A stretch of 64,000 nucleotides of DNA from Endocalyx cinctus (taxonomy: Eukaryota > Ascomycota > Sordariomycetes > Amphisphaeriales > Apiosporaceae), in assembly GCA_001600455.1 (NCBI GenBank), contig BCKC01000002.1:4726171-4790170 (forward strand), in the 5' to 3' direction. Each line of letters begins with the position of its first letter. The stretch's first letter is position 1. Under the pieces are notes generated by a model, which had not been told where the DNA came from, did not search any database, and saw nothing but the letters and a program-made list of their open reading frames with translations. The position numbers and the translations under genes were made by a program. Below, one piece after another: positions 1 through 11,887 of the stretch.

Positions 1-385
1 CAATATTTTACTTCCATTCTTTGAGTTGGTCGCCACGAACAGGTCATATCGACTAAAGACACCAGCAATACTTTGTATTAAGAGTAGGAATACTCACTTA
101 GAAAAATTTACGAATTCTTATCTTCGCACTCGAGACTACCTTATAATTTGATGTCATTGGACAAACTCGAAACACATCAGATAATTTTTCTGTCACGGGC
201 CACCACCGATCTACGCTGCAACACTTTACTGCAATATTCTTGCGTCGTTTCATCTTTCGCTTCAAAGTCTGATTGATCTTTTTGCATCTACCAAACTTTT
301 CCGTCGATTGTCGCTTTTGTTCGCTACTTAGTTAGCACCCTAGATCTTGGATTTTATCACGAGCGCCGACAAATAATATCCCAAA
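1..385 (+). promoter_or_regulatory. Upstream region and presumed 5' UTR of vts1
   Basis: No reading frame is supported here. The last 200 bases are C/T-rich, as is usual for fungal 5' leaders, and run straight into the vts1 start codon at 386. No TATA box or named regulatory site can be assigned with confidence. Confidence 0.4.
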
Positions 386-2337
386 ATGAATCGCAATAGC
401 ACCCCCGAAGCTTCTATGGCTTCGTCCTTACGCCCGCCTTCGTCGCGAACTGCCGCCACCGCCGCAAACCCTCATCTTCGTGCTTCTGCCGACATGGCTG
501 CCCTAAGTGGATCGGCGACTTCTAACCGTATTCGCCCCTCCTCGGACTTCTACGGCCAACAAGGTCAAAACCAGGGTGGCGCGGATGCCGATCCGCAGGA
601 TAAGATGACGCAGCAGTGGATTGCCGATATTGACCAGTATGAGACCACGTTGGAAGAAATGGCCGCGGCCACACTGGACCAGGACTTCAAGGACGAACTT
701 AGTGCTATTGAACAGTGGTTCCGTGTCCTGTCGGAAGCCGAAAGAACCGCCGCTTTGTACGCCTTGCTACAACAGACCACTCAGGTTCAGATTCGATTTT
801 TCATCCAGGTCCTCCAGCAGATGGGAAAGAATCACCCCATGTCCGGTGTCCTTTCGCCTGCTAACTTTGACAAGGGTACGTGGGAAAGATTTGCCTTGTT
901 CATTTGTGATTAATCATGTTCTGACTTGTCTAGATCCTATGTCCAACCGTCTAAGCGATGCTATGAACAAGTTGAGTGTCGGTTCTGCGAGGAACTCGCT
1001 TTCGCAACCCCAGGCCTCTACAAAGAGGCACTCGGGTCTCGACCAATCGCAGATTAACGCCATGTTTCCGGATGCCGTCGCTGCTATCGCGACCGAGAAG
1101 GCTAAATTCACCCAGCAAACTGGGGCGCAACCTCCCTCCAACCGTAATAGCACTGCTGTCGATGTACGTAATTCCCTTGCCGCGCCCACGATCGCCGAAA
1201 CCCTTGATCCTAATGGACAGAATCCTGCTTCTCCTTGGGGCGCCGCTCATGACCAGGCTGCTTCGAGACCCAAGTCGTCCTCGGGCCAGACGCCCATGGG
1301 TCAATTCGTACAACCGCCTCCATCCGCAGGTCTAAAATCACCCCGTCCTCAACTCGGCGGTAACAGCAACATTCAGAACACTACTCTCAACGCGCCGGAC
1401 AAGTCTGGATCGGATCTGCCTCTCCTCTCTCCGTACACGGCCGGTAGCGGCAATTGGGCTTCGATGGTAAACACTCCTATGGTGCCTACATTTGGCGGTG
1501 CTCCGAACCAGGCAGATATGGTGGCCAACGCTACGGCGATGAAATTGGCTGCTTTGTCTACTGTCAACAACCGGTTTGCTCTCGATGATGTCCGAAAGTT
1601 CCGCAGAACTCGCTCGAACGACGCTTCTGGACAGAATAACCAGGGCGGCGTTTCTGCCGGACCTCAGGCGCCTGGACCTTTCCCCGGAACGAACATCGTT
1701 ATGGTGAACGAACACGGTCAGGTGCTTAGCAGAGATCAGATGCTTGCTCTGCAGAACCAGCAGGCTATGGGCGGTTTCGGTGCTCATCGATCTCGTCCAA
1801 ACTCTCCTGGTATTGCTATGCAAGGATTCGGGCAACAGATGGCCTTCACTTCTCCCCAGGCCAACGGATTCCTCAGCGCATACGACGGTCAGAGTCCCCT
1901 ACTTAACAACGGCATGGGCGGTATCAACTTGGGACAGCTGGGCGTGGGAGTTCCCGAAGGCTATTTGTCGGACCACTCGGATATGAACCGTGGGCGATCC
2001 CCGCGCGGCCGTCGTGGTAGCTCGAAACCTCCTGAGGATCCCACTGACGCGAACCTGCTGCAAGATATCCCGGCCTGGCTCCGCAGCCTCCGACTACACA
2101 AGTACACGGATAACCTTAAAGATATGAAGTGGCAAGATCTAGTTGAACTTGACGACGAAGCTTTGGAGAAGCGCGGCGTCAACGCTCTGGGTGCACGTAG
2201 AAAGATGCTCAAAGTGTTTGACCAAGTCAAAGGTAAATTATTTGTCTCGAAATTTGAAGGGTGAAGAGAAAAAAATAGAGTGATAAGGATGCTAACAGGT
2301 GTTTATAGAAGCCAAAGCTGACGGCAAGCTCAACTAA
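386..2337 (+). CDS. vts1: Vts1/Smaug-type SAM-domain RNA-binding protein
   Basis: Three exons, 386-875, 934-2232 and 2309-2337, give 605 residues. The introns are GTACGT...TCTAG and GTAAAT...TATAG, and phases agree at both joints. The C-terminal SAM domain (about residues 543-597, starting [17 protein letters not shown]) has the basic helix of Vts1/Smaug proteins. The family binds CNGG stem-loops in mRNA and recruits Ccr4-Not for decay. An N-terminal helical module (about 73-165) resembles the Vts1 N-terminal dimerisation region. The middle is Gln/Asn/Pro-rich and probably disordered. The last intron cuts the final nine codons onto a tiny exon, so an unspliced reading would end in the wrong residues. 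The ATG at 386 follows CCAAA, a good fungal start context. Cytoplasmic, likely in mRNA granules. Confidence 0.93.
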
Positions 2338-3465
2338 AATGAGCACACGCATTCTGCTTGCACACACATTTGGATAAGTAGTGTGGTTTTTATGTCGCTG
2401 GAGGTGACAACTGCAAGGATTTAATCTTCAAACGAGCACTACCTAGCGTAGGTTTGGTTGATAGTCGGATTGGGTTAAAAAAAGTTATCTTGGTATTCTC
2501 TACATATGAAAACTACATCCCAGGCTGGCAATAGTAGATATCATAACACCTATACTACAGGAAAACCATGACTGTACCCCTTTTCGAGGCTGGAATCCAG
2601 AGGGGATTTATGAATTATTGAGCTCTGAGAAGAGGATTAATTAGAGGGATGAAACTGTTCCAAGCGAGAAAAAAAAAAGAAACAAATATAATAGCATAGC
2701 ATCATATAGGTGTAGTACCATATAGTAGTGTCTAAGGAAGGAGGGAGAAGGGGGAAGAAAGTATCAGCGAATTGAGCGGATTGGAAGAAGCTTCTTCTCC
2801 TTTTTTGTTTTTGTAATATCAAAAGTAGATGTGTTTTATGTATGTCATGCCAATTTACATATGTACGGGGCAAATATATCAAGTAAATAGATATTATTAC
2901 AATTTCTTCCAAGCTTGACTGACTTCTTGTCGATGTTTGTTTTTTATATCTGAAAAGCTAGGCTTAGTTGCATAAATGTGCATAACTGTGCATAACTGTG
3001 CATATTTGTGTAAGTACTTACCTAAAGTACCTGACCTAACTTGTTTTAACTGCTTAAGTACCAGGCTGTTCTGGCTGTTAGGTTAGGTACTTAAGCTAGG
3101 TAGGCATTTAGGTAGTAGGTATTTAGGTACCTTAGCGGCTTTGGTAGCACTGTACTTTTTTTCCAACTTAAACCTTTCTTCACCCATCATAGCATTAACT
3201 AACCTACTGTAATGAAATGAATTCAGATTCATCCAGTCATAAAGAATTAATGACATTCAATGTGCAATATCATTATAAAAATGATATTTGAGACGGGTGA
3301 TTGGAGAATAAGTAAGCGAAGTAGAAGACGGCTCAAATCACTTGCATATCCTATGTCTTGAAAGGCAACACGGATTTCAACTTTTAAATACCAAATTTAA
3401 TCTCAAGGTCTTGGCTTAAGTGAGAGAGTATTCCTGATTGAAGATACCTCGCGTTGGTAACAAAA
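2338..3465. other. Intergenic: vts1 3' end and tfc4 promoter
   Basis: No supported gene. From about 2940 to 3140 the DNA is packed with TAGGTA/TACCTA-type words and includes three tandem 10-base units at 2981-3010. The last 200 bases should hold the tfc4 promoter and 5' UTR. Confidence 0.5.
2981..3010. repeat. Short tandem repeat, 10-bp unit CATAACTGTG
   Basis: Units at 2981-2990 and 2991-3000 are identical. A third (3001-3010) differs at three positions near its middle. The unit is preceded by a partial copy. It lies in the TAGGTA-rich spacer between vts1 and tfc4. Confidence 0.8.
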
Positions 3466-6400
3466 ATGGATGGACCACCACGACCTCGCTTTGCTCAACA
3501 GCAGAGCTATAATGAACACCAGCAATCGACTTCAGATCAAAATCAAAATCCATCACCTCAAAGCCACCGAGCTCAATATACTGCTGCTATAGTGGCTCCA
3601 GAACCTCGGTCTATTCTATCCGCTTCGAGGAATAGGCCTCTCTTGCCAAATCCAACATCCATACCGCCATCACAATGGAATCCCCGGAGCTCTTATACCT
3701 CGAATTCCACGCATACAGGAGATAAACATCTTCAGCAGTATGCCACTTCTACTTTCCAGACTATGCCAAATCATTCTCCGTCTCCACCACCTTCTTTTGA
3801 GCTAAGACCTGGCGCATCTTCTGGGCATCGCGATCCCGGTGGCGAACCAAAGCAGAAAAGACCGCGCACGATGACAAAGCCAAAGAATATTGTGTCTGCG
3901 GTCGGCCCAGGTCCTCACGAAACCGGTATTTCGGCTACGTTCCTCAACCAACTCTTTTCTTCTAGGCCTGATCTGGGCGAGAATACTTCGGGGGATGTTT
4001 CAACCTCATCCCCTCGTGGGACGGGACAGGGAAATGATGACTTGAATGCCGCGGAAAACACAACGGACGCCCTCCTTGAAAGACAAAATGACCTACAGAA
4101 CGTCTTGGACCGGGATAATACTGCTAGGAAAGCTCTACCTAGCTGTAAGGCATCAAAATACGATTCTCCAAGAGAAGAACGTCCGGGTAAGCCCACGAAG
4201 GGAAAGAAGCGCGGTCCACGTAAGGCCGCGGAACCCACCGGTGATGTAAAGTACCGACTTAGTATGGCGACCGACGCATACATGAACAATCGCTTAGACG
4301 AGGCTATCAAGTGGGTAGAAGATGCAATCCGAATCAATGCTGAGACCTTCCGCGCTTGGACTCTACTTTCTTCGTTTCTCGAGGAGAAAGGACACCATAA
4401 AGCTCGTTTCACGGCCAAGATTTACGCCTGTCACCTCGAGCCAAAGAACGTGCAGGGGTGGACGGACTGTGCAGAAATAGGGAATGAACTACGTGAACTA
4501 TACCCAGACGACGAAGAAGAGATTCTCGCTCAGATGACCCTCTGCTACTCCATGGCCCTGAGAGCCGACGTCGAAGATAGACATGCGCGTCACGCAAGAG
4601 CTATCATTGCCAGAGATAAAGGCCAGTTTGCGAGCGCCGCCAAAGACTACCTCTTTCTCGTGGACAGATCCCCCGAGGATCTGCATGCTCTCCGTGCTTT
4701 AGCAGAGTTGGCGATACCCCTAGCCCTTTCTCGCAAGGGTCGATGGGCCGACAAACCCCAGGCTGCGATAGACAGATATCGCCGTAGCATCGCCCACTTT
4801 CAGTCTCACGGAATGGACAACCCGCTCTATCAATTTGGCTGGGAAGACGTGAAAGCGTACGTAGAGCTTCTAGAACATCTCGAGCAATACAAGGACGCTC
4901 TTTACGAGCTCAAATCGCTATCCCGATGGCTCTTAGGCCGTTCAGATGAATCGTATTGGGATGACCTACAGGACGACGACCGCGAGTGGGATGTGGGTAA
5001 CCTTCGACGTTTGCAAGTTGAAGAGTATGAACATGGAAAATACCCTTCCTCTTCTTACGGTGAAAGTCTTTCCCTTGAACTAAGAGTTAAACTTGGCGTG
5101 TACCGTCTGAAATTAGACGACGTGCATGAGGCTGAGATGCATCTCACATTCCTTGATCCAGAAGGCCCTGAAATCGACAATTACCTTGCTGAACAGCCAC
5201 AGCTTCTGCTCGAGGCGGCTTCAGCCTTGTATGATTCGAATCAGCCATCGCAGGCCCTGCGATACTTCGAACCTCTTCTCCAGGTTCCTGATCTGCTTGA
5301 TTCAGCTTCTCTTGTCGCGGCCGGGCGCTGCTATCTTGATGCTGGCGACGACAGACAAGCGGAAGAATGCTTTGCAGCCGCCATCGACGCCGATGATTCA
5401 GATAACGAGGCTTGTATCGACGCTCGGTACGAGTTAGCGAAGATGTACGAAGCTCTCAAAGAAGAAAGAGAAGCTTATATCTTGGTAAATGAAGCCTTAG
5501 AATTAGAACACGCTCGAGACAAAGCTGAGCAGGAAGCTGGAGATCAGTCAGACGAGGACGATGATTCTCAGGAAGATGACGATCTGGAAGATCAAGTTGA
5601 CAGGATCCGCAAAGACAGCGTTAGGAGAAGTAAAGCGGGGGAAAGGGAAGGCAAAACGACTAGAGAAAAGGCTCGCAAGGCCAAAAAGCCCAGGAAGCCG
5701 AGAGAGCCGAAGTCATCTAAACCAAGAGTCTTGAAGCCTAGACAAGAGAGGAAACCTAGCGACCGGTCACGACATCGGCCTAGGTTCTTCGCTCACCGGG
5801 AAGCGGTGGAAAGTGAACAGAAGCAGAGGGCGATTGAGATTGCCGAAGCGTGGGAAACCGTGCGTAGATGTCAGAATGAGCCTCGGACCGACGGGCCTGC
5901 AGAAGAATTCTTGTCGTCGGCCAAGGTTCTCGTGGACGACTTCAAGTCATATAAGAACTTTTACTCTTGGGATAAATATCTGGCTCACCTCGGGTTCAAC
6001 AATGAGGCGGAGGTCATCGTCTCCAAGAATCCGAACCTTATAGAAATGAGAGAGCGACTATCTCATCGTAAGTTCATTAAAATAATATATTTATCCATTC
6101 TCTTGAGGTGGCGAGACTTGATATACTAATCAGATTATAACAGATCTTAACCCGCACGAAGGAGGACAAAGATGGGAACGCACTCTTGTTAGCTACAGGA
6201 ATGTGTCTTTCGGCGAGTGGCTCGGTCTATTTATCGAGTATGCGGTCTGCTTAGCTCATCTGGGGAGGTATCAGGAGTCATACAAAGTTTGCGAATACGC
6301 TCGGGATGCCGAGGTCTTTGCCACGTCGAAGGAAGATTCGTTCGTTATTCATGTTGTTTGGGCCGGTAAGCCATATTTACGCTAGGTGTTTTTGTACGTG

Positions 6401-7261
6401 CTTCACTAACTGTATTAATAGCATGTGCACTACGAGGTAGGGACGAGGAGATATGCATTGCGGCAGCTCGCCACATGATGAGGGAACATTCCTTCTCCAC
6501 GGATTCATTCCGGATGTACGCTGCTCTTGCCAGGTTATGCCCATCGCCGGCTTCCTGGTATTCATCCGGTCCTGCACAAAAATATCTTCTACGCCAGATA
6601 AAACGCATGGACCGAGCACTTACGGTAGGCGAAGATATCGGGGATGAAGATGGAGAGCCTGGCTCGGTATCAAGCCGTTATCCAAGCAAGGAGTTAGACT
6701 TCACGCTACTCATGCTGTACGGCCATATCCTTTCTATTTCCACCAGCTACACGTACGCACTCAGTAAGTAGACTGATGTTTGGGCCTCAATCGTCTAGAC
6801 TCGTAGACAACGCTAATCGGTTTATCACGCCAGACTACTTTTTTAGAGCGTACAGCTTAGATCCGACCAACACCATGACCCTCCTCAGCATCGGCCAATG
6901 TTACATCAACTACGCCCTGAAAAGACAGTCGGAAAACCGGCAGTACCTCCTCATCCAAGGCTTCTCCTTCCTCCGACGCTACTACGACATCAAGGCTAGC
7001 TCGTCCAGCGCCGCCGTGAGGCAGGAAGCCCACTATAACCTCGCGAGGAGTTACCATATCGTCGGGATCACCCACTTGGCCGCTCGATATTACCACCTCG
7101 CGCTCGAGGACGTCCCCGTTGACGAAGATGGAGGAGGAGGAGGAGTCCTGGGCCCGGAAGACCTTACTCGAGAAGCGGCTTTTAACCTTCAGCAGATCCT
7201 CCTCACCGGCGGGGATATGGGCGCGGTGAAGAAGATTGCGGGGAAATATTTAACTTTGTGA
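3466..7261 (+). CDS. tfc4: TFIIIC TPR subunit (Tfc4/Sfc4, tau131 family)
   Basis: Four exons, 3466-6067, 6144-6365, 6422-6763 and 6834-7261, give 1197 residues. The first ATG is at 3466; an in-frame TTG at 3454 is not needed. After a disordered Pro/Ser-rich head, TPR repeats begin near residue 263 (YRLSMATDAYMNNRLDEAI) and run to about 690. An acidic stretch (about 690-715) and a Lys/Arg-rich stretch (about 720-775) split them from a second TPR block that spans the three small introns. This is the layout of yeast Tfc4 and fission yeast Sfc4, the subunit that bridges TFIIIC on the A box and TFIIIB, assembling RNA polymerase III initiation complexes at tRNA and 5S genes. Introns keep phase 1 at all three joints. 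Nuclear. Identity rests on architecture and recognised repeat sequence. Confidence 0.92.
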
Positions 7262-8589
7262 GAACAGGAATTAGATAGATAGAGAGAATTGGGTGAGATT
7301 TTGTAACAATCATATTATGATATCAGATAATAACTATAATGATACCCTCTGTATTATTAAAAACAGTTTTTTTTTATTCTGCTGCGGAGAATTCTTACAG
7401 TATGTAAGCTCGTCTTCCCTGGTTTATTTTCACATACATATATTTACATGAAGGGATACTATAGAGAGAGAGAACGAAATAGCATCGTCCTCCTCCTCCT
7501 GAGAACACTTCTTTCTATTATAATCAAACGAAATTTGTTTACAGAGCCTAAGACTTGCACAGTATAAAAGCAAGAACTCCTTTCCGTCCTCATTAAATCA
7601 GAGATAAAAACTAAAACTATGCTGTTTACTATTGAGAGGGTTTGAAAATTACAGAAAACCTTTTGTGATATTTATATACATCAAAATACTACTTTGTTAT
7701 GGTGTAGGTGTAGGGTGACAGAGAGAGAGAGAAAGATGCCATAACATATCCCATCTACCACCGCATTCGCCATCCATCCTAGGGACCGGCTCTTCAATCA
7801 ACTATACATAACCACACATCGACATTGTAGCCCAAACAGCCATGAACTATTTATTCTTCCTTACCGCTCCATACTTTACCTCACATAAACTGTGCGTGGA
7901 GCTAATAACAAAGAAAGATTTTTTTTGTTGCTATCATTAACTTTTTTCTCTGTTTTGAATCTCCCTTACCCCTTATTTGTTTTCCCTACCGTATGACGGA
8001 AGGTGAAAAAATGGGGAAAACCCTACTTACAAGTGGAAAATTCCCGTGATATAAAAAAAACAGTAGTACAATACATGAGTAACAGGTAAAAAAAAGAATT
8101 GAGAAATCACGGCGGATAAGACTTTTTTTTTTACCTGTCATTTCTCTCTGGTTGGTGACTTATCACTTCCTTACAAAAAGCATCCGATGGGCAAGACGGA
8201 TGAAACCTTGGGAGGGGGTACCTGCGATCTGATGTGATAGGTCATTCGGACTTGGCGAAAGCTGTTGGGCTATATAAGTTGGAAGAGCCGAAAAAGGCCA
8301 ATATGAATATTTTCGGCTTTTAGTGGTCGTTTTTAAGGCGAGTGACAACGTTCTTTTACCTTCTGCTAGGCGTGTGTGATCTTGAAATATCTCGTCCAGT
8401 CGTAGTATTATGTTTTTATTTTTTTTCAGTTCGGTGAGCTTCATCATCTTACCCTTGCTTACCCTCGGTGGCGAAAGGGAGAAGAGAAGAAGGAAAGTCG
8501 AAATAGTATGCTGAAGACGAAAGATACCCACCGAGACAGACGGACATTTGGATTATAGAACAGAGAAAATGAACTTGGCCGGACCTCGC
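7262..8589. other. Intergenic between convergent tfc4 and U1-70K
   Basis: Both flanking genes end here, so it should contain two 3' UTRs. It is A/T-rich with T and A runs (for example around 7367 and 8126) and short GA runs. The 122-codon minus-strand frame at 8163-8531 lies downstream of U1-70K, has no recognisable content and is not called. Confidence 0.5.
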
Positions 8590-10163
8590 CTAATAGCGTC
8601 GAAGCTTCCTGGGGTCTTCATAACCACCTTCGTAACCACGCTTTCGGTTGTCGTCCTCGCGAGATCGGTCGTAGTCGCGGTACTCTCGTCCGCCGCGAAC
8701 GGGTTCGAAGTTGGCACCGCTTCGTCGATCCCTGTCGCCGAATCTACCGCCTCCGTCGCGTCCGCTAGGTCTGTCATCATATGAGCGACTACCACGCGAG
8801 TCATACCCACCATTACCGCTTGGACGTTCACGATCACCTCCAAAGCGACCGCCGCCACCAGCACCACCACCACTACCACCACCATAGCCTGGGCCGGATG
8901 GAGCATTAGGAGGTGCGCCGCCGTAGCCGTTCTGTTGCCCGAATCCACGATCACGTCCTCCTCCTCCGAAGCCACCACCGCCGCCGCCGCTGCCTCGAAA
9001 GCCGCGGTCTCGTCCACCACCGAAACCGGGTCGACCTCCACGACCTTGGAAGTTTCCTCTGAAGCCATCACGTCCACCACCAAAGCCACCAGTGGCGCCA
9101 AAACCACCGGGACCGCTGGGCCTGGGAGGGGCGGCCTTAGAGTATCCGCGACCACCTAGACCGCCACCGAGACGACGAGGCTTCCAGCCCTTAACTGTTC
9201 GACCTCTCTCGACATCTACCTTGATGCGTCGATCTTTGATCCGAATGCCATCGCAACCATCTAGAGCAGCTAATCACAATGTGCGCAGCCACGCGCGTTT
9301 GTCAGTAAAGCCTTACCAAAATATCTCATACCTTTCTGGATCTAGATTGTAGCGAAAGGTGATACAGAAAAGAGGGAAAAGGGATGGGGGGGAAGAGAAA
9401 GAAAAGGCAAGCTTGAGGGCCAGATCTCGCGTGATGGACATGGATCAAGAACACATCGATGTTGTTTCTCCGGTGAATGAATTGTAGATTGTCTGGGAAA
9501 AGATTAATGGTTTTATATTACCTCTCATGTCTTTCTCACGCTCAAATACTACAAAAGCGTATCCGCGATGGGGCTTCTTCTTCTTGTTTGGCTTTTCATG
9601 CGAGTGGGAGTCGGTAACGATACGAATCTATCGAGCAATGATATAGTTAGCATTTGATCATCTTCGCAAGTAATAAATAACTGAACACATACACGTTCAA
9701 TAGGGCCGAAACGACCAAATTCTTTCTCGAGGTCATGTTCATTAGCGTCATAGCTTAATCGCGCGACGATTAACGTCTTGAACGGATCACCACGAATGTT
9801 AGGATCTTCACTGGGTTTAACTAAAATGAATTTGTTAATATGATGTATAAGATAGATAAAGAAACACTCGAGAAATAGGGAAGGGCGTTATTGTGATTTA
9901 CATTGCGAAGGACCTTCAGTCAGTAACTTTTCTTGTTGAGCTTGCTTCTCCAACTTCTTGCGATCGCGCATCTGAAGCCAACTCTCGGTAGGAACGTATC
10001 CATCTTTATCCTTGTATTGGGCGAGAGCAGGTAAATAGCCGGCGAGACCAGCTATGGCATGGGTTTTTCGTTGTTCGGGAGCTTCATCTGGCGCAGGTAC
10101 CCATCGCAAGGGAGGACGCGGCGCAAAAAGGGCGAGAAGGTTGGGAGGTAATTTATCCGTCAT
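8590..10163 (-). CDS. snp1: U1 small nuclear ribonucleoprotein 70 kDa (U1-70K)
   Basis: Four exons on the minus strand, 10163-9902, 9820-9693, 9627-9522 and 9269-8590, give 391 residues. The N-terminal U1-70K segment ([13 protein letters not shown]...) that contacts U1-C and Sm proteins is followed by an RRM (about 100-180) with RNP2 LIVARL and RNP1 RGYAFVVF. It then reads [19 protein letters not shown] and a Gly/Arg-rich tail ending EDPRKLRRY. The protein binds U1 snRNA stem-loop I and helps define 5' splice sites. The last exon is open in more than one frame; the Gly/Arg frame continues the RRM and is the correct one. The third intron is 252 nt, far longer than its neighbours, and carries extra splice signals (see findings). 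The gene is divergent from mL43. Confidence 0.95.
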
Positions 10164-10749
10164 AGCTGTAGTATTTATTATTTGATTTTGACAGGTATAA
10201 CTTTTCGTGTAAAGGGGAAATGAGAGAGTTGAATTAGAAAAGAAAAAAACAAATATGAAAAAGGAAAAGAGGAAGAAAAAATGGTGATAGAAATACACAA
10301 GTCAGAAACAATAGATTTTGGACTCGAGAAGAATGGAATGAATTAAGAATAAGAAATGGAAAAGGGAATGGAACTGGGAAAAGGGACAATTAGAATGTTT
10401 CGCGTCGTAGATTTTTTTTTGGGATTCTTTTTTGGCAGTAGCAATAAAATGGGTGGAATTGAAACTGACCAAGATCTGAGTCGACGCCTGGAAATTGTTA
10501 TGGGCTTTCCCGATACACTAATCTTATTTAAGTTTAACGCTATATCTTAGCTGATAGGTACCTTTGTACCTTTTCTAACAGTACTCTGACTGCCTGACAG
10601 CTGACAGCTGACAGCGTAATAGCCTGCCAGCCTGCCTGAGTACCTGTAAAAATGAATGTCATCAATTTGCTTCCTACTCAAAATTGCACCGATAAATCAC
10701 CATCAATCAATACCAAATCAATCAATCAATTTGTTTTGAGGGGTCAAAC
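10164..10749. promoter_or_regulatory. Shared divergent promoter, U1-70K and mL43
   Basis: The 586 bases separate two start codons pointing away from each other. The stretch holds three tandem CTGACAG units (10594-10614), AATCA-type short repeats around 10700-10730 and GA-rich DNA next to U1-70K. The 64-codon frame at 10356-10550 is not supported. Confidence 0.5.
10594..10614. repeat. Tandem repeat CTGACAG, three copies
   Basis: Three perfect 7-bp copies sit within the divergent promoter of U1-70K and mL43. CTGAC and GCCTG words flank it, so the local sequence may have grown by slippage. Confidence 0.85.
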
Positions 10750-11346
10750 ATGTCAATCAAAGCCATAGAAAGGCTTTCCGTTGGCCAGGTATGTAAATTT
10801 ACTTATTTCTAAAATTTAGAAAAATTAACATATAAATTAACGCTCTACGTAATACTATAGAATGGCGTCGGCGCCTTTATCCTACAATGTAAAAAAATAG
10901 ATATTCACTACTGCGATTATTTCGCCAGCTCGAAAGGAATGAAGTAAGAAACATCCTACTTCCCTTCCTTCTATCCGGAATAAATAAAACCTCGTCTAGT
11001 CTCTTGTTACCCTGTCGCATACATATACTGACGAAACGACTCGATATCGTACAGCACCTTCATCAAGACGCAGCTCCCCAAGTTCGCCAAAGCCAACCCC
11101 CAGATCGAGTTCGCCGTATCGCCCCGGCCGCGTAAACACCCCGTCCTGACGGCTCATTACATCAACGGCAAGATGAAATCCATGTGCGTTCAGAACATGG
11201 ATTGCCTGCAGATTTTGAAGAAGGTCGAGCTCCTGCGGGACGCGAGCGGCGAGAAGGTCCGTCGAACCAACAAGGCCGTCACCAGTATCAACCCCAGTGT
11301 GCGTGGCGTGTGGAGTCCTTTCCACGGCCCGGGTATGCAGGTATAA
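10750..11346 (+). CDS. mrpl51: Mitochondrial large-subunit ribosomal protein mL43 (MRPL51 type)
   Basis: Three exons, 10750-10788, 10861-10943 and 11055-11346, give 137 residues, the normal size for this family. It opens MSIKAIERLSVGQNGVGAF, then reads TFIKTQLPKFAKANPQIEF. That is the core of the MRP-L51/S25/CI-B8 thioredoxin-like fold, followed by a C-terminal tail ending in FHGPGMQV. The protein is part of the mitochondrial 54S subunit (mL43). The 13-codon first exon and the small second exon contribute no frame long enough to be noticed alone. The introns are GTATGT...ATAG and GTAAGA...ACAG. It shares a promoter region with U1-70K and is convergent with TPI. Confidence 0.93.
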
Positions 11347-11887
11347 GAAGATACAATTGCTCGAAGTTGCGTAATATCAAGAAGAAGAAGAAAATACATA
11401 TTTATTGGATTTCTCCGAACGAGCGAATAAAGGAGGGAGCCGGGGAGGGGAGGGGGAAGGAGAGGAAGCTCTGCATTATGCACGAATACCACGATTTGGC
11501 TGAGCCCTTTTTCAAGTGTACCATAATGTACAAAACGACGATATAGCGGATGCGCACCATATATAAGAAGCGCTGCGAAGAACGGGCATGTCCAAAGTTC
11601 GGCTACCAATAACTAAACAATAAAAAAAATTCAGAACTATTTAGGGTCATTACTATAATATCGGCATTGTTTGATTATACATTCTATTGGCATATCACGG
11701 AGTTTATATACACTTCCAATGGGAAGCTTATTTAAGATGGGTTGGTACTTGTAGTTCCCAAACTCTATAATTCTTTTATTTTGGACATTTCTTTATTTTG
11801 ATTTGTTTAATCTCATCCGTTTATCCTTATTCCTGAGTTCATGATTTCGTATTAGAAGAGATGGGACTCTTCCTGTGCGGTATTCTC
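11347..11887. other. Intergenic between convergent mL43 and TPI
   Basis: This spacer should hold the two 3' UTRs. It has GA-rich and A/T-rich stretches and no supported gene; overlapping frames here lack recognisable content. Confidence 0.5.

Noticed and set aside
621..933. N-terminal part of the 547-codon frame over vts1
   Set aside because: The real frame before 876 is the one starting at 386; this part is out of phase and is replaced by exon 1 and an intron.
3454..3465. Upstream start of tfc4 at 3454
   Set aside because: The codon at 3454 is TTG; the first ATG is at 3466.
8553..9155. 200-codon minus-strand frame, Val/Ala-rich
   Set aside because: It is an out-of-phase frame over the last exon of U1-70K; the Gly/Arg-rich frame continues the RRM and ends EDPRKLRRY.
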